Part shown: piece after piece, positions 24,141 to 33,686 of the stretch
Numbering within the stretch: the stretch's first letter is position 1
Layout: every line of letters starts with the position of its first letter
NCBI RefSeq assembly: GCF_001697225.1
Contig: NZ_CP014671.1
Coordinates: 2,976,001 to 3,040,000, forward strand
DNA: 64,000 nucleotides
Origin: Immundisolibacter cernigliae
GTDB taxonomy: Bacteria; Pseudomonadota; Gammaproteobacteria; Immundisolibacterales; Immundisolibacteraceae
Reading direction: 5' to 3'
Position numbers and translations under genes: made by a program
The notes under the pieces: generated by a model
The model's input: the letters and a program-made list of their open reading frames with translations, nothing else
The model's database searches: none
What the model was told of the DNA's origin: nothing

Positions 24141-25904
24141 ATGCCGCATGACGTCAATTTAATTGCCACTATCGCCGCCGGCTTCGGTCTAGCCATGGTG
24201 TTTGGATTCTTAGCTGCACGGTTTCGGATGCCGCCACTGGTTGGTTATCTTCTTGCCGGCATCATGATCAGCCCCGCCACGCCAGGCTTTGTCGCGGATG
24301 TGGGTCTCGCCGGGCAGCTCGCAGAGATTGGCGTGATGCTGCTCATGTTCGGTGTCGGTCTCCATTTCTCTCTTGATGACCTGATGGCCGTGCGACGTAT
24401 TGCCATCCCGGGCGCTATTGTCCAAATTGCGGCTGCGGTAGCCCTTGGCATGGCGACAGCTTCTTTTTGGGGTTGGAGCATTGGCGCATCCTTGGTGTTC
24501 GGACTTTGTCTCTCTGTCGCCAGTACTGTCGTACTGCTGCGCGCACTAGAGGCCAAGGGACTGCTCAAATCGATCAATGGTCAGATAGCCGTAGGCTGGC
24601 TCATCGTTGAAGACCTTGTGATGGTGCTGGTCTTGGTGCTGTTGCCAGCCCTCGCAGGTGTGTTGACTTCTGCAGGCACATCTTCACAAGCCATTACACC
24701 TACAAACGAAATTTGGCAGGCAGTAGGCATCACGTTGGCGAAAATTTCGGCTTTCATTGTGCTGATGCTGGTCGTGGGACGAAGAGTTCTTCCTAAAGTA
24801 TTGTGGTTGGTCGCACGTACCGGTTCCAAGGAACTCTTCACTTTGACTGTGGTGGCAATTGCCGTGGGAGTGGCTTTTGGTGCCGCAAAACTGTTTGACG
24901 TTTCTTTCGCGCTTGGTGCCTTCTTCGCCGGAATGATGATGCGTGAGTCCGAGTTCAGCCATCGAGCTGCGGACGAGTCCCTTCCGCTGCGCGACGCGTT
25001 TGCGGTGCTGTTCTTCGTATCCGTGGGGATGCTGTTCGATCCGAATGTAATCTTGACTCAACCTGTGAAGTTGCTCGCGGTAGTGGCGATCATCATGATA
25101 GGCAAAACGCTTGCAGCGGTTGTACTAGTTCTTCTTTTTCGCTATCCGCTGAACACTGCCTTAACAGTCGGCGCCAGCCTTGCACAAATCGGTGAGTTTT
25201 CTTTCATCCTGGCCGGTCTTGGCGTCGCACTAGGTCTACTACCGGTCGAAGGACAAAGCCTGGTGCTTGCCGGTGCGCTGATCTCTATAGCCGCCAACTC
25301 AGCCATTTTCGCGGCCATAGAGCCGATGCAACAATGGATTCGGTCGCGATCCGCACTGGCACGCCGACTCGAGCAGAGAGCGGACCCGTTGGCTGAGCTG
25401 CCCATGACTACCGATCAATCATTACTGACGGGGCAGGTGCTTTTGGTGGGTTATGGGCGCGTCGGCAAACGGATTGGCAACTCGTTACGAGAACGACAAG
25501 TTCCCTTCGTAGTGGCAGAGCAGAACCGTGAAGTTGTCGACGCACTAAGGCAGGATGGGATTCCGGCAGTCAGTGGTGAAGCCGCAACCCCTGAAGTATT
25601 GATTCAGGCGCACGTTGCACGGGCTGCGATGCTAGTCATTGCGATCCCGGATACGATCAATGTTCGCAAAATGGTCGAGATTGCTAAAACGCTCAATCCG
25701 TCAATCTCCGTCGTCTTGCGTACACATAATGAGGAAGAAGCAGAACTTCTCAGAAAGGAAAGCCTGGGCACAGTGTTTCTGGGCGAGCACGAACTGGCGC
25801 ATGGCATGACGTCGCACATCCTGCTCCATCTTCAATCTCATGGCAAAGCCGTTCCGGAGCCTGTCGCCGTTACCGCTTACGCGAAGAGCGGAGGCAATGC
25901 TTGA
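24141..25904 (+). CDS. CPA2 cation:proton antiporter with TrkA-N domain (YbaL/KefB-like)
   Basis: A 587-residue protein. About 12 transmembrane helices cover residues 8-395 (Na_H_exchanger fold, with VGYLLAGIMISP and GVMLLMFGVGLHFS). A cytoplasmic RCK/TrkA-N domain follows, with the Rossmann motif LLVGYGRVGKRIG near 435 and a conserved segment around residues 540-560. Such proteins exchange K+ or Na+ for H+ under nucleotide control. It is 30 bases downstream of the P-type ATPase, and its stop overlaps the next antiporter start (TGATG). Confidence 0.9.
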   Translation: MPHDVNLIATIAAGFGLAMVFGFLAARFRMPPLVGYLLAGIMISPATPGFVADVGLAGQLAEIGVMLLMFGVGLHFSLDDLMAVRRIAIPGAIVQIAAAVALGMATASFWGWSIGASLVFGLCLSVASTVVLLRALEAKGLLKSINGQIAVGWLIVEDLVMVLVLVLLPALAGVLTSAGTSSQAITPTNEIWQAVGITLAKISAFIVLMLVVGRRVLPKVLWLVARTGSKELFTLTVVAIAVGVAFGAAKLFDVSFALGAFFAGMMMRESEFSHRAADESLPLRDAFAVLFFVSVGMLFDPNVILTQPVKLLAVVAIIMIGKTLAAVVLVLLFRYPLNTALTVGASLAQIGEFSFILAGLGVALGLLPVEGQSLVLAGALISIAANSAIFAAIEPMQQWIRSRSALARRLEQRADPLAELPMTTDQSLLTGQVLLVGYGRVGKRIGNSLRERQVPFVVAEQNREVVDALRQDGIPAVSGEAATPEVLIQAHVARAAMLVIAIPDTINVRKMVEIAKTLNPSISVVLRTHNEEEAELLRKESLGTVFLGEHELAHGMTSHILLHLQSHGKAVPEPVAVTAYAKSGGNA

Positions 25905-27874
25905 TGGAACATTTTTCCCAAGTGCTGCTCTTGCTGGGCGTCGCCGTGTCGGTTGTTGTTGCATTCAACCGATTCCACATCCCAAGCAGCCTTGGTTACT
26001 TGCTTGTTGGATTGATACTCGGGCCACACACACTCGGGCCTGTGATCGACATCCCGCAGATAAAATCCCTTGCCGAGTTCGGCATTGTGTTTCTTCTGTT
26101 TACGATTGGATTGAATTTCTCGTTGCCGCAAATTCATGCCCTGCGGCATCAAGTCCTAGGCCTTGGCACGGGCCAAGTCCTCTTCACCACCGTCATCGTT
26201 GGTCTGGTCGCTTGGTGGGCGGGGCTCACTCCTGTTGCGGCATTCGTTGTTGGCGCAGTTTTCGCGCAGTCTTCGACAACGATCATTGGCAAGCAACTTG
26301 CGGAGCAAGGCGAGGAAAACAGCCGCCATGGAAAACTCGGGCTTGCGATGTCGGTATTTCAGGATGTCACGGCCGTACCTTTTGTGGTGGTTATCCCAGT
26401 TCTCGGTATGGCCGTGGGCGCAGAACTGGTGCTAGGCGCGTTGGGATGGGCACTCACCAAAGCACTTCTGGCATTCGGTTTGGTTTTCTTTGTAGGTCGC
26501 TGGCTCCTTCGTCCCGTCTTCCATTTCATCGCGGAGCGTCGCTCTGCGGAAATCTTTACGTTGACAGTCCTGCTCGTTGCGTTGCTATCTGCGTGGACGA
26601 CCGAAAGTTTGGGCTTGTCCCTTGCATTCGGCGCATTCTTGGCGGGAATGGTGCTTGGTGAAACAGAGTTTCGGCATCAGGTGGAGTCAACAGTTCGGCC
26701 GTTCAGAGATGTCTTGCTAGGCCTTTTCTTTATTGGGATAGGTATGTTGTTCGACCCGGCGAGCCTTCCTAGTATCTGGCACTGGGCGCTCATCGGAGCC
26801 ATAGTCTTACTAGTAAGCAAGACACTCCTAGTCTCGGCTATGGTGAGGAAAACAGGGACCGACCGGCTAACGGCATGGCGCACCGGATTATTGCTCGCAG
26901 TCGGCGGTGAATTTGGATTTGCACTGTTAGCTATCGCGCTTGCCGCAAATGTGATCGATGTATTCCTGGGCCAGATTGCACTTACGTCTGTACTTTTTTC
27001 GATGATCGCTGGTCCATTTATCATTCGCTACAACCATGCCATTGCTAGCCGACTCACGCGAGACATGCCTCAAGTAGGCGATTCGGGCACAAGTCCGACA
27101 TTACAGCCTGGTACAAGTGCGCAATTGGAGGGGCATGTAATAATTTTTGGCTACGGCCGTATCGGCCAGAGCGTTGCACACCTGCTTGATGCGGAGAGCA
27201 TTCCTTACATTGCGCTTGATCTCGACTCAGCGCGCGTACGCCAGGCTCACGCTGCGGGAGAACCTGTTTTCTACGGTGATGCGACTGATCGCAGTATGTT
27301 GGATTTGCTAGGCCTTGACCGAGCACGGCTCGTCATCATCAGCCACGATGATGTCGCCGCATCCCTGAAGATTCTCGAGTATCTACGTGTGGCCCGACCT
27401 GAACTGCCTGTAATGGTTCGCACGCGCGACGAGAGTCGTGTAGCCGAATTGCAGAAAGCGGGCGCCACTGAAGTTGTGCCTGAAACGCTCGAGGCCGGCT
27501 TGATGATCGCATCGCAATCGTTGCTGTTACTTGATGTCTCGCCATCACAAGTGATGCAACGCATTCAGGAGCAACGATCCGGGAAGTATCGATTGATTCG
27601 TGAGTTCTTCCGGGGCGACACGCTGACTGAGACAGGTACCAATGGCGGCGAAGACCACCTACGTTCATTTGAGATCTCGCCAGACTGTAAATCCATTGGT
27701 AAACAGCTGGCCGAGCTTTACCTGGGTGGCGCCACAGTCACTGCGATTGTTCGATGTGGTGAGCGCCGCGTAATGCCACCATCAGATACACGCATTGCGG
27801 CAAACGACGTTCTGGTGATCTATGGCTCGCTGGAGGAGTTACAGCTTGCCGAGAGAACTATTCTCTACAAATGA
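25904..27874 (+). CDS. CPA2 cation:proton antiporter with TrkA-N and TrkA-C domains (KefC-like)
   Basis: A 656-residue second antiporter. The membrane domain covers residues 4-385 (LGYLLVGLILGP, EFGIVFLLFTIGLNFS). TrkA-N begins near 410 (VIIFGYGRIGQSVAH), and a C-terminal RCK_C domain covers about 560-655 (SISPDCKSIGKQLAELYLGG-like, ending LVIYGSLEELQLAE). RCK_C is absent from its neighbour, so the pair is not a simple duplication. The ATG at 25904 overlaps the preceding stop. It probably works in K+/H+ or Na+/H+ balance with the ATPase upstream. Confidence 0.9.
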   Translation: MEHFSQVLLLLGVAVSVVVAFNRFHIPSSLGYLLVGLILGPHTLGPVIDIPQIKSLAEFGIVFLLFTIGLNFSLPQIHALRHQVLGLGTGQVLFTTVIVGLVAWWAGLTPVAAFVVGAVFAQSSTTIIGKQLAEQGEENSRHGKLGLAMSVFQDVTAVPFVVVIPVLGMAVGAELVLGALGWALTKALLAFGLVFFVGRWLLRPVFHFIAERRSAEIFTLTVLLVALLSAWTTESLGLSLAFGAFLAGMVLGETEFRHQVESTVRPFRDVLLGLFFIGIGMLFDPASLPSIWHWALIGAIVLLVSKTLLVSAMVRKTGTDRLTAWRTGLLLAVGGEFGFALLAIALAANVIDVFLGQIALTSVLFSMIAGPFIIRYNHAIASRLTRDMPQVGDSGTSPTLQPGTSAQLEGHVIIFGYGRIGQSVAHLLDAESIPYIALDLDSARVRQAHAAGEPVFYGDATDRSMLDLLGLDRARLVIISHDDVAASLKILEYLRVARPELPVMVRTRDESRVAELQKAGATEVVPETLEAGLMIASQSLLLLDVSPSQVMQRIQEQRSGKYRLIREFFRGDTLTETGTNGGEDHLRSFEISPDCKSIGKQLAELYLGGATVTAIVRCGERRVMPPSDTRIAANDVLVIYGSLEELQLAERTILYK

Positions 27875-27946
27875 CAGCGGCTTGCGCCATTTTCCACCGC
27901 CCTACACTGAACAAATCACGAACCATCATCGAAAGGAGACTTTACA

Positions 27947-28867
27947 ATGGCCGAACTCAAAAACATCCTGGCTGCCACTGATTTGTCGAGCAATTCGTCT
28001 CAGGCAATCGACAGAGGTTTTTTGCTCGCCAAGGCGAGCGGCGCTCACTTCACCATCATGCATGCGGTTGGCATAGATGCCCTGGCGCCGTTACGTGAGT
28101 TGTTGGGCGACAATGCTGATGCCGTGTCTGAAAAGATTCTGGAGGAGGCGACCGGACGGCTGTCAGAATTTGTGTCCGATTCACCAGTGAAAGACGATGT
28201 TCCTGCAGAACTGCATATCGAGCGAGGTTTGGCAGGCTCAGTGATTCCTGTTTTTGTGGAGAGCGAGGGAACCGACCTTATCCTGTTGGGCGCACACGGG
28301 AGTGGTTTCCTGCAACGTATGCTGCTGGGATCAACTGCATCGCGGCTTCTGCGCAAGAGCAAATGTCCAGTATTGGTGGTTAAGCAGGAAGCTCACAAGG
28401 CATACAAGCGTGTTCTGATTGCTGTGGATTTCTCGCCGGGGTCAGAAGCCACCATTCGAATCGCACGCGAAATTGCGCCGAGTGCGGATATTGTCTTGCT
28501 ACATATTTTTGACGTTCCCTTTGAGGGGAAAATGCAGTATGCAGGCGTGAGTGAGGATTTAATCCATCAGTATCGGATTGAAGCCCGTGCCCGAGCGACA
28601 CAACAGTTGCACGAGTTGGCCGAGTCGACCGGTTTGGCGACCGGAGACTATTCAGGGCTGGTCATTCATGGCGATGCCACCCGCAGTATCATTGAACTTG
28701 AAGAAAAGTATAGGTGCGACCTCGTCGTCATGGGCAAACATGGAACCCATGTCACTGAGGAACTTCTGCTCGGCAGTGTGACAAAGCGAGTGCTTGCAGA
28801 GTCTCGGAGCGACGTGCTCGTCGTAGTCGACAAGCGCCAGCCGGACATTCTGCGTATCACCCCTTGA
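27947..28867 (+). CDS. tandem universal stress protein (UspA family)
   Basis: A 306-residue protein with two Usp domains (about 1-145 and 150-300). Each carries the ATP-binding signature G-2x-G-9x-G(S/T): GAHGSGFLQRMLLGST and GKHGTHVTEELLLGSV. Tandem Usp proteins bind ATP and modulate stress responses, often next to ion transporters. GAAAGGAG precedes the ATG. It lies 72 bases after the second antiporter and closes the stress and ion module. Confidence 0.92.
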   Translation: MAELKNILAATDLSSNSSQAIDRGFLLAKASGAHFTIMHAVGIDALAPLRELLGDNADAVSEKILEEATGRLSEFVSDSPVKDDVPAELHIERGLAGSVIPVFVESEGTDLILLGAHGSGFLQRMLLGSTASRLLRKSKCPVLVVKQEAHKAYKRVLIAVDFSPGSEATIRIAREIAPSADIVLLHIFDVPFEGKMQYAGVSEDLIHQYRIEARARATQQLHELAESTGLATGDYSGLVIHGDATRSIIELEEKYRCDLVVMGKHGTHVTEELLLGSVTKRVLAESRSDVLVVVDKRQPDILRITP

Positions 28868-28894
28868 GTCGGCTGATAACGGCGGTGTCATTTT

Positions 28895-29329
28895 TTACGT
28901 TTGGGCTAGCCGCACCCGCTGCTCATCCCACAGCGCTGGCGGATCAACCGCCAGATCAAACAGCGTGACGTGGTTCGGCAATGCGTCGTCCAGGATGGCC
29001 GCTACGATGTCGGGTGCCAGCGTGGTGAGGTTGACCATCCGGCTGACGTAGCTGTTGTCGATTCCTTCCCGCGTAGCGATCTCCTTCAAGGACTTCGCAT
29101 CTCCTGACTCCAGCATCGCCAGCCAGCGGTGGCCCCTGGCCAGCGCCAGTTGGATGGAGGTCGGCGCCACATCCCACGGTCTGACCGGCGCAGTCTCACC
29201 GTTCGGCAGGGTGACCAGCTTGCGGCCACTGCGGCGCTTGATCTGGATCGGCACCGACAAGGTCAGCCTGCCGTCGCTGGTCTGCAGGATGTCGGGCTCG
29301 CCGGTCTTCTGGATGCGGATGTCGCTCAT
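28895..29329 (-). CDS. HTH protein accompanying a serine recombinase
   Basis: A 144-residue protein starting MSDIRIQKTGEPDILQT. Residues about 75-110 (SLKEIATREGIDNSYVSRMVNLTTLAPDIV) form a helix-turn-helix like those in ParB/KorB-type proteins. Small proteins of this type often follow large serine recombinases in proteobacterial mobile elements. Its ATG overlaps the recombinase fragment stop (ATGA), as expected for the original operon. Codon use returns to high GC. Confidence 0.65.
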   Translation of the reverse strand: MSDIRIQKTGEPDILQTSDGRLTLSVPIQIKRRSGRKLVTLPNGETAPVRPWDVAPTSIQLALARGHRWLAMLESGDAKSLKEIATREGIDNSYVSRMVNLTTLAPDIVAAILDDALPNHVTLFDLAVDPPALWDEQRVRLAQT

Positions 29330-29574
29330 GCCAGCGCTTCCTCTTGTTGCTCGACCGGCTCGGGGCGCAGTTCCAGCACCAGGCGTTCGATGCCGTTGGC
29401 GCGCAGCCGCACTTCGAGATCGTTCGGCGACACGATGACCTTCTCGACCAGCAACTTCACGATCCGGGTCTGTTCGGCCGGGAACAGCTGATCCCAAATC
29501 GCGTCAAGCCGGCTCATCGCCACGGTGATCTTCGCTTCGTCCAAGGTTGGATCGAGCTTGATCGCTTGCGGCAG
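29326..29574 (-). pseudogene. large serine recombinase, C-terminal fragment cut by IS
   Basis: About 82 codons survive: DEAKITVAMSRLDAIWDQLFPAEQTRIVKLLVEKVIVSPNDLEVRLRANGIERL pattern in pieces, typical of the C-terminal end of resolvase/invertase-type large serine recombinases. The catalytic Ser domain is missing. The fragment ends exactly at the left end of the first IS (29575); the nine or so codons before it are IS sequence. It shows that a mobile element was broken here. Confidence 0.75.
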
Positions 29575-29624
29575 TGAACCGCCCCGGCTTTCCCGGAGGC
29601 TCATTCCCTTGAGAGGATAGAGCC

Positions 29625-30844
<1,220 letters not shown>

Positions 30845-30883
30845 CTCACACCAACGAGTCTCCGGGGTTACCGGGGCGGTTCA

Positions 30884-30938
30884 CCAGCGCAATCTGCTGA
30901 AGCAGGTTTTCGAGGGGTTTGTCGGCTGGCTTGGTCAT
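30884..30938 (-). pseudogene. truncated 5' end of an unknown gene
   Basis: On the minus strand, AAGGAGACGCAC-ATG opens MTKPADKPLENLLQQIALV and then runs into the IS right end. The good ribosome site suggests a real gene start cut by copy A. It does not look like a serine recombinase N-terminus, so the two sides of the IS come from different genes. Confidence 0.45.
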
Positions 30939-31056
30939 GTGCGTCTCCTTGTGGCGTCGTGGATGGTGATGGCATGAACGCGCTGTTCCGGAGGGAAGCC
31001 AAGCTCAATCCAGAGGAATGACGATCAAATGATTGAAGGGGCCACCGGTTCTCACC

Positions 31057-31434
31057 ATGGGCATTTCGATACGCGCTTACGCCCGGCACCGTGGCGTGAC
31101 CGACACTGCTGTTCACAAGGCGATTCGCGCCGGGCGCATCACGCCGGAGGCTGACGGAACCATTGATGCCGAACGGGCGGATCGCGAGTGGGCGCGCAAC
31201 TCCGATGTGCCCAAGGCAGGTACCCGCGCCAAGGCGGCCAAGGTGGTCGTGCCGGACGCCAGCACACCGCCGAACGATGGACCTGCCGCCTTACCCACTG
31301 GCGGCACGTCGTTGCTCCAGGCCCGCACGGTCAATGAAGTGGTCAAGGCGCAAACCAACAAGGTGCGACTGGCCCGCCTGAAAGGTGAACTGGTCGATCG
31401 CCCATCAAAGGTGTCGCGCGCGGCGCGGCACTGA
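31057..31434 (+). pseudogene. phage terminase small subunit fragment (Nu1-like), fused by deletion
   Basis: MGISIRAYARHRGVTDTAVHKAIRAGRI is a typical Nu1-type winged-HTH start, and LLQARTVNEVVKAQTNKVRLARLKGELVDR is the conserved middle. After ELVDR the frame changes to PSKVSRAARH-stop, which is out-of-frame terminase large-subunit DNA. The true C-terminal half is missing. The product would be 125 residues. Confidence 0.7.
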
Positions 31435-31952
31435 TCGGGACCCCCACCGCAGTGGATATTTCCAAGGGCGGCAAGAAGCTGCGCCGAGGCATCAAGGTGT
31501 TCTCGGTCGCCGTCGGCATTGCCAAGCTCGAGCTCTACAACAACCTGCGCAAATCGGCGGAGGTGGCCGAGGACGGTATCACCGCGATCTATCCGGCCGG
31601 ATTCATCCATCTGCCACATGTGGACGCGGAGTTCATCCAGCAGCTTTGCGCGGAACAACTCATCACCCGACGCGACCGGAATGGCTTTCCCATCCGGGAG
31701 TGGCAAAAGATGCGCGAGCGTAACGAGGCGCTGGACTGCTACGTCTACGCCCGCGCAGCCGCTTCAGCGGCGGGACTGGATCGCTTCGACGAACGCCATT
31801 GGCGCGAGCTGGAGCGACAACTGGGGATGGCAGATCCGCCCGACCCCGTGACCACCACAACGACTGACGAGGCCACCCAACGCGGTGGCCTCGCCGTTTC
31901 TGGGCCAGGTCGCCGCGCACGCCAGTTGGTGCGCAGCCGCTGGCTCTCCTGA
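31400..31952 (+). pseudogene. phage terminase large subunit (GpA) C-terminal fragment
   Basis: An open frame from the deletion junction reads ...GVARGAALIGTPTAVDISKGGKKLRRGIKVFSV, then YPAGFIHLP, EFIQQLCAEQLI and a C-terminal CYVYARAAASAAGLDRFDERHW. These are hallmarks of the nuclease/C-terminal part of GpA-type large terminases. The ATPase domain is gone. The first ATG is at 31452. It is prophage debris, abutting the broken 3' end of the Fic gene. Confidence 0.72.
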
Positions 31953-32899
31953 TCGACAAAGGACACCTGTCGCTCGTTCAGTGGCGTGGTCGCCCAGCGC
32001 TGCCAGAACCGCGCCTTGGTCAGCACGGCGTCGAGCGTGTGCTGTGCCTGATCGACGGCGCGATGGAGCGTGTCGAGGAACCAGGCAAGCCACTCGGTGA
32101 CATCCATCGACCTTTTTTGCGTCCGCTCCAGGATGTCGTAGTAGGCCTTGCGTTCGCGCTGGATCTGCGCCGACAGGCTGTAGAAGCGTTGCGGGCTGCC
32201 GTCGGCGCGCGCCAGCAGCAGATCGCCGATGGCACGGGCGATACGGCCATTGCCGTCGTCGAACGGGTGCAAGGTGACGAACCACAGGTGACCAAGCCCG
32301 GCCTTGAGCAGCGGCAGGTCGTTCGATGCGCCATTGACCCAGTCGAGGAATCGGCTTGTTTCAGCTTCCAGACGATCGGCCGGCGGCGCCTCGAAATGCA
32401 CCTTCTGGCGGCCGATGGGGCCGGACACCACCTGCATCGGGCCGCTGGCATCGTCGCGCCAGCCGCCAATCTTGATCTTGGCAAGGCCGGAGTAGCCTGT
32501 AGGAAACAGCGCGGCATGCCAGCCGAACAGTCGCTCCCGCGACACCGGTGCCTGACAGTTGGCGGTGGCATCGAGCACCATCTCGACCACGCCCTCGACG
32601 TGCCGATCCACCGGGGCCAGGGCGCCGATGTCCACGCCCAATCGGCGCGCGATGCTCGAACGCACGGATTCGACGTTGAGCTGCTCGCCCTCGATCTCGC
32701 TGGTCTTGACCACGTCTTCGGTGAGCGCGGCCAGGCTGGCCTGATCGCGCAGCGCCATGCCCACGTCGGCCAGACGGCCCATCAAGAGCCCCTGGGCGCG
32801 ACTGACCTCGGCCATAGGGCCAGCCAGTGCTGCCAGGTCGAAGTGCCAGTTCGGCCAGTCGTTGGACTGCCAGATGTAGTTGTAATCGCCGCTATTCAT
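31745..32899 (-). CDS. Fic-domain AMPylation-type protein with replaced C-terminus
   Basis: A 384-residue frame. The first 315 or so residues are genuine: a DUF4172-like N-terminal domain, the inhibitory helix motif TSEIEG (class II Fic, [S/T]xxxE[G/N]) and the catalytic HPFDDGNGRIAR near residue 215. After LNERQVSFV the sequence is antisense terminase DNA, so the normal C-terminal winged-helix domain (roughly 50-60 residues) has been lost and replaced by about 70 foreign residues. The AMP-transfer core is intact but regulation or targeting may not be. The start ATG 32899 fits the family. Confidence 0.8.
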   Translation of the reverse strand: MNSGDYNYIWQSNDWPNWHFDLAALAGPMAEVSRAQGLLMGRLADVGMALRDQASLAALTEDVVKTSEIEGEQLNVESVRSSIARRLGVDIGALAPVDRHVEGVVEMVLDATANCQAPVSRERLFGWHAALFPTGYSGLAKIKIGGWRDDASGPMQVVSGPIGRQKVHFEAPPADRLEAETSRFLDWVNGASNDLPLLKAGLGHLWFVTLHPFDDGNGRIARAIGDLLLARADGSPQRFYSLSAQIQRERKAYYDILERTQKRSMDVTEWLAWFLDTLHRAVDQAQHTLDAVLTKARFWQRWATTPLNERQVSFVDQESQRLRTNWRARRPGPETARPPRWVASSVVVVVTGSGGSAIPSCRSSSRQWRSSKRSSPAAEAAARA

Positions 32900-33036
32900 G
32901 CGGAGATCATGAGCCGCAATCCCCGCATGCGCAAGTTATTCGCCGTAGCATATGCGGTGATAGAGGGCGCCATTCGCCGCCGACAGATACTATGCCTTCG
33001 TGATAGCATCCCGTTACCACAACTGGGAGCCCAGGC

Positions 33037-33369
33037 ATGCGCACAGTGATTGGCATCCGTCCGGCCAAAACCGGCCGTCGGGCAGTCGATGACGCCAGCA
33101 ATCCCACGCCCACCGTCTGGTTCGATTCCTGGCGGCAGATGGCCAGCTTGCTGTCGGACGAAAACCGCGCGTTGCTGCGCCTGATGCGGGAACGGCAACC
33201 CCGCACGGTGCTGGAGCTGGCCGAATGGTCCGGCCGCGCGGCCAGCAACCTGTCGCGCACCCTGCGTCACCTGGAGCGCCACGGCCTGGTCAAGCTGCAC
33301 CGCAGCCCGGACTCTCGCGCCGTGCGCCCGGAAGCGCTGGCCACCGAGTTTCTGGTCGTGCTGGATTGA
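33037..33369 (+). CDS. MarR-like winged-helix DNA-binding protein
   Basis: A 110-residue protein. SDENRALLRLMRERQPRTVLELAEWSGRAASNLSRTLRHLERHGLVKL is a classic winged HTH, as in HVO_A0114-type proteins that act as antitoxins or regulators beside small toxins. GGGAGCCCAGGC precedes ATG 33037. It is divergent from the Fic gene, separated by 137 bases. No complete toxin partner follows, only a 43-codon frame. Confidence 0.7.
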   Translation: MRTVIGIRPAKTGRRAVDDASNPTPTVWFDSWRQMASLLSDENRALLRLMRERQPRTVLELAEWSGRAASNLSRTLRHLERHGLVKLHRSPDSRAVRPEALATEFLVVLD

Positions 33370-33385
33370 GTGGAGGGGAGCAAGG

Positions 33386-33517
33386 ATGGTGTTCGAGGTG
33401 TGTTGCGACGAAGCCAATCCGGATGAATCGAGATTCGTGATCGGTGTGCGCGACAACTTGACCGGAAACCCCTGCTTTCGGTCGGCGCTGCGCCACCGGC
33501 GGAGAGCGTGCTCGTGA
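33386..33517 (+). CDS. 43-residue hypothetical reading frame
   Basis: ATG 33386 with GGAGGGGAGCAAGG upstream opens MVFEVCCDEANPDESRFVIGV and ends after 43 codons. Its position directly after the winged-HTH gene suggests a partner-gene remnant. No family is recognised, and coding potential is doubtful. The remainder to 33686 shows nothing convincing. Confidence 0.3.
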   Translation: MVFEVCCDEANPDESRFVIGVRDNLTGNPCFRSALRHRRRACS

Positions 33518-33686
33518 CGGTCGTCCAGAAAAAACAAAGGCTGCTGATTCGCTACGCGCGTTCAGCGGCCGAGACCCCGACGGGTTCAAAGCCGATAGGC
33601 AGTGAAGTCGGCGCGCGAGCGCATCCCGAATGGCCTGTTTGTCAAGCCAGGCCGGCTTTGGCTCAAGAAAAGCAACGAGACCCTGC

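Larger units (their letters stand above)
20552..28870. other. lower-GC block, likely horizontally acquired island
   Basis: Base composition and codon choice change after the ssrA terminator: runs such as GAATTTTCC and AT-ending codons become common, in contrast to the GC-rich third positions on both sides. The block holds an excisionase-like HTH gene and an ion-homeostasis set. No integrase is present and no second copy of the ssrA 3' end was found by eye in this window. Confidence 0.6.

Noticed and set aside
32896-33537. 213-codon minus-strand frame beside Fic
   Set aside because: It is antisense to the winged-HTH gene and has no domain. The winged-HTH frame on the plus strand has clear family sequence.
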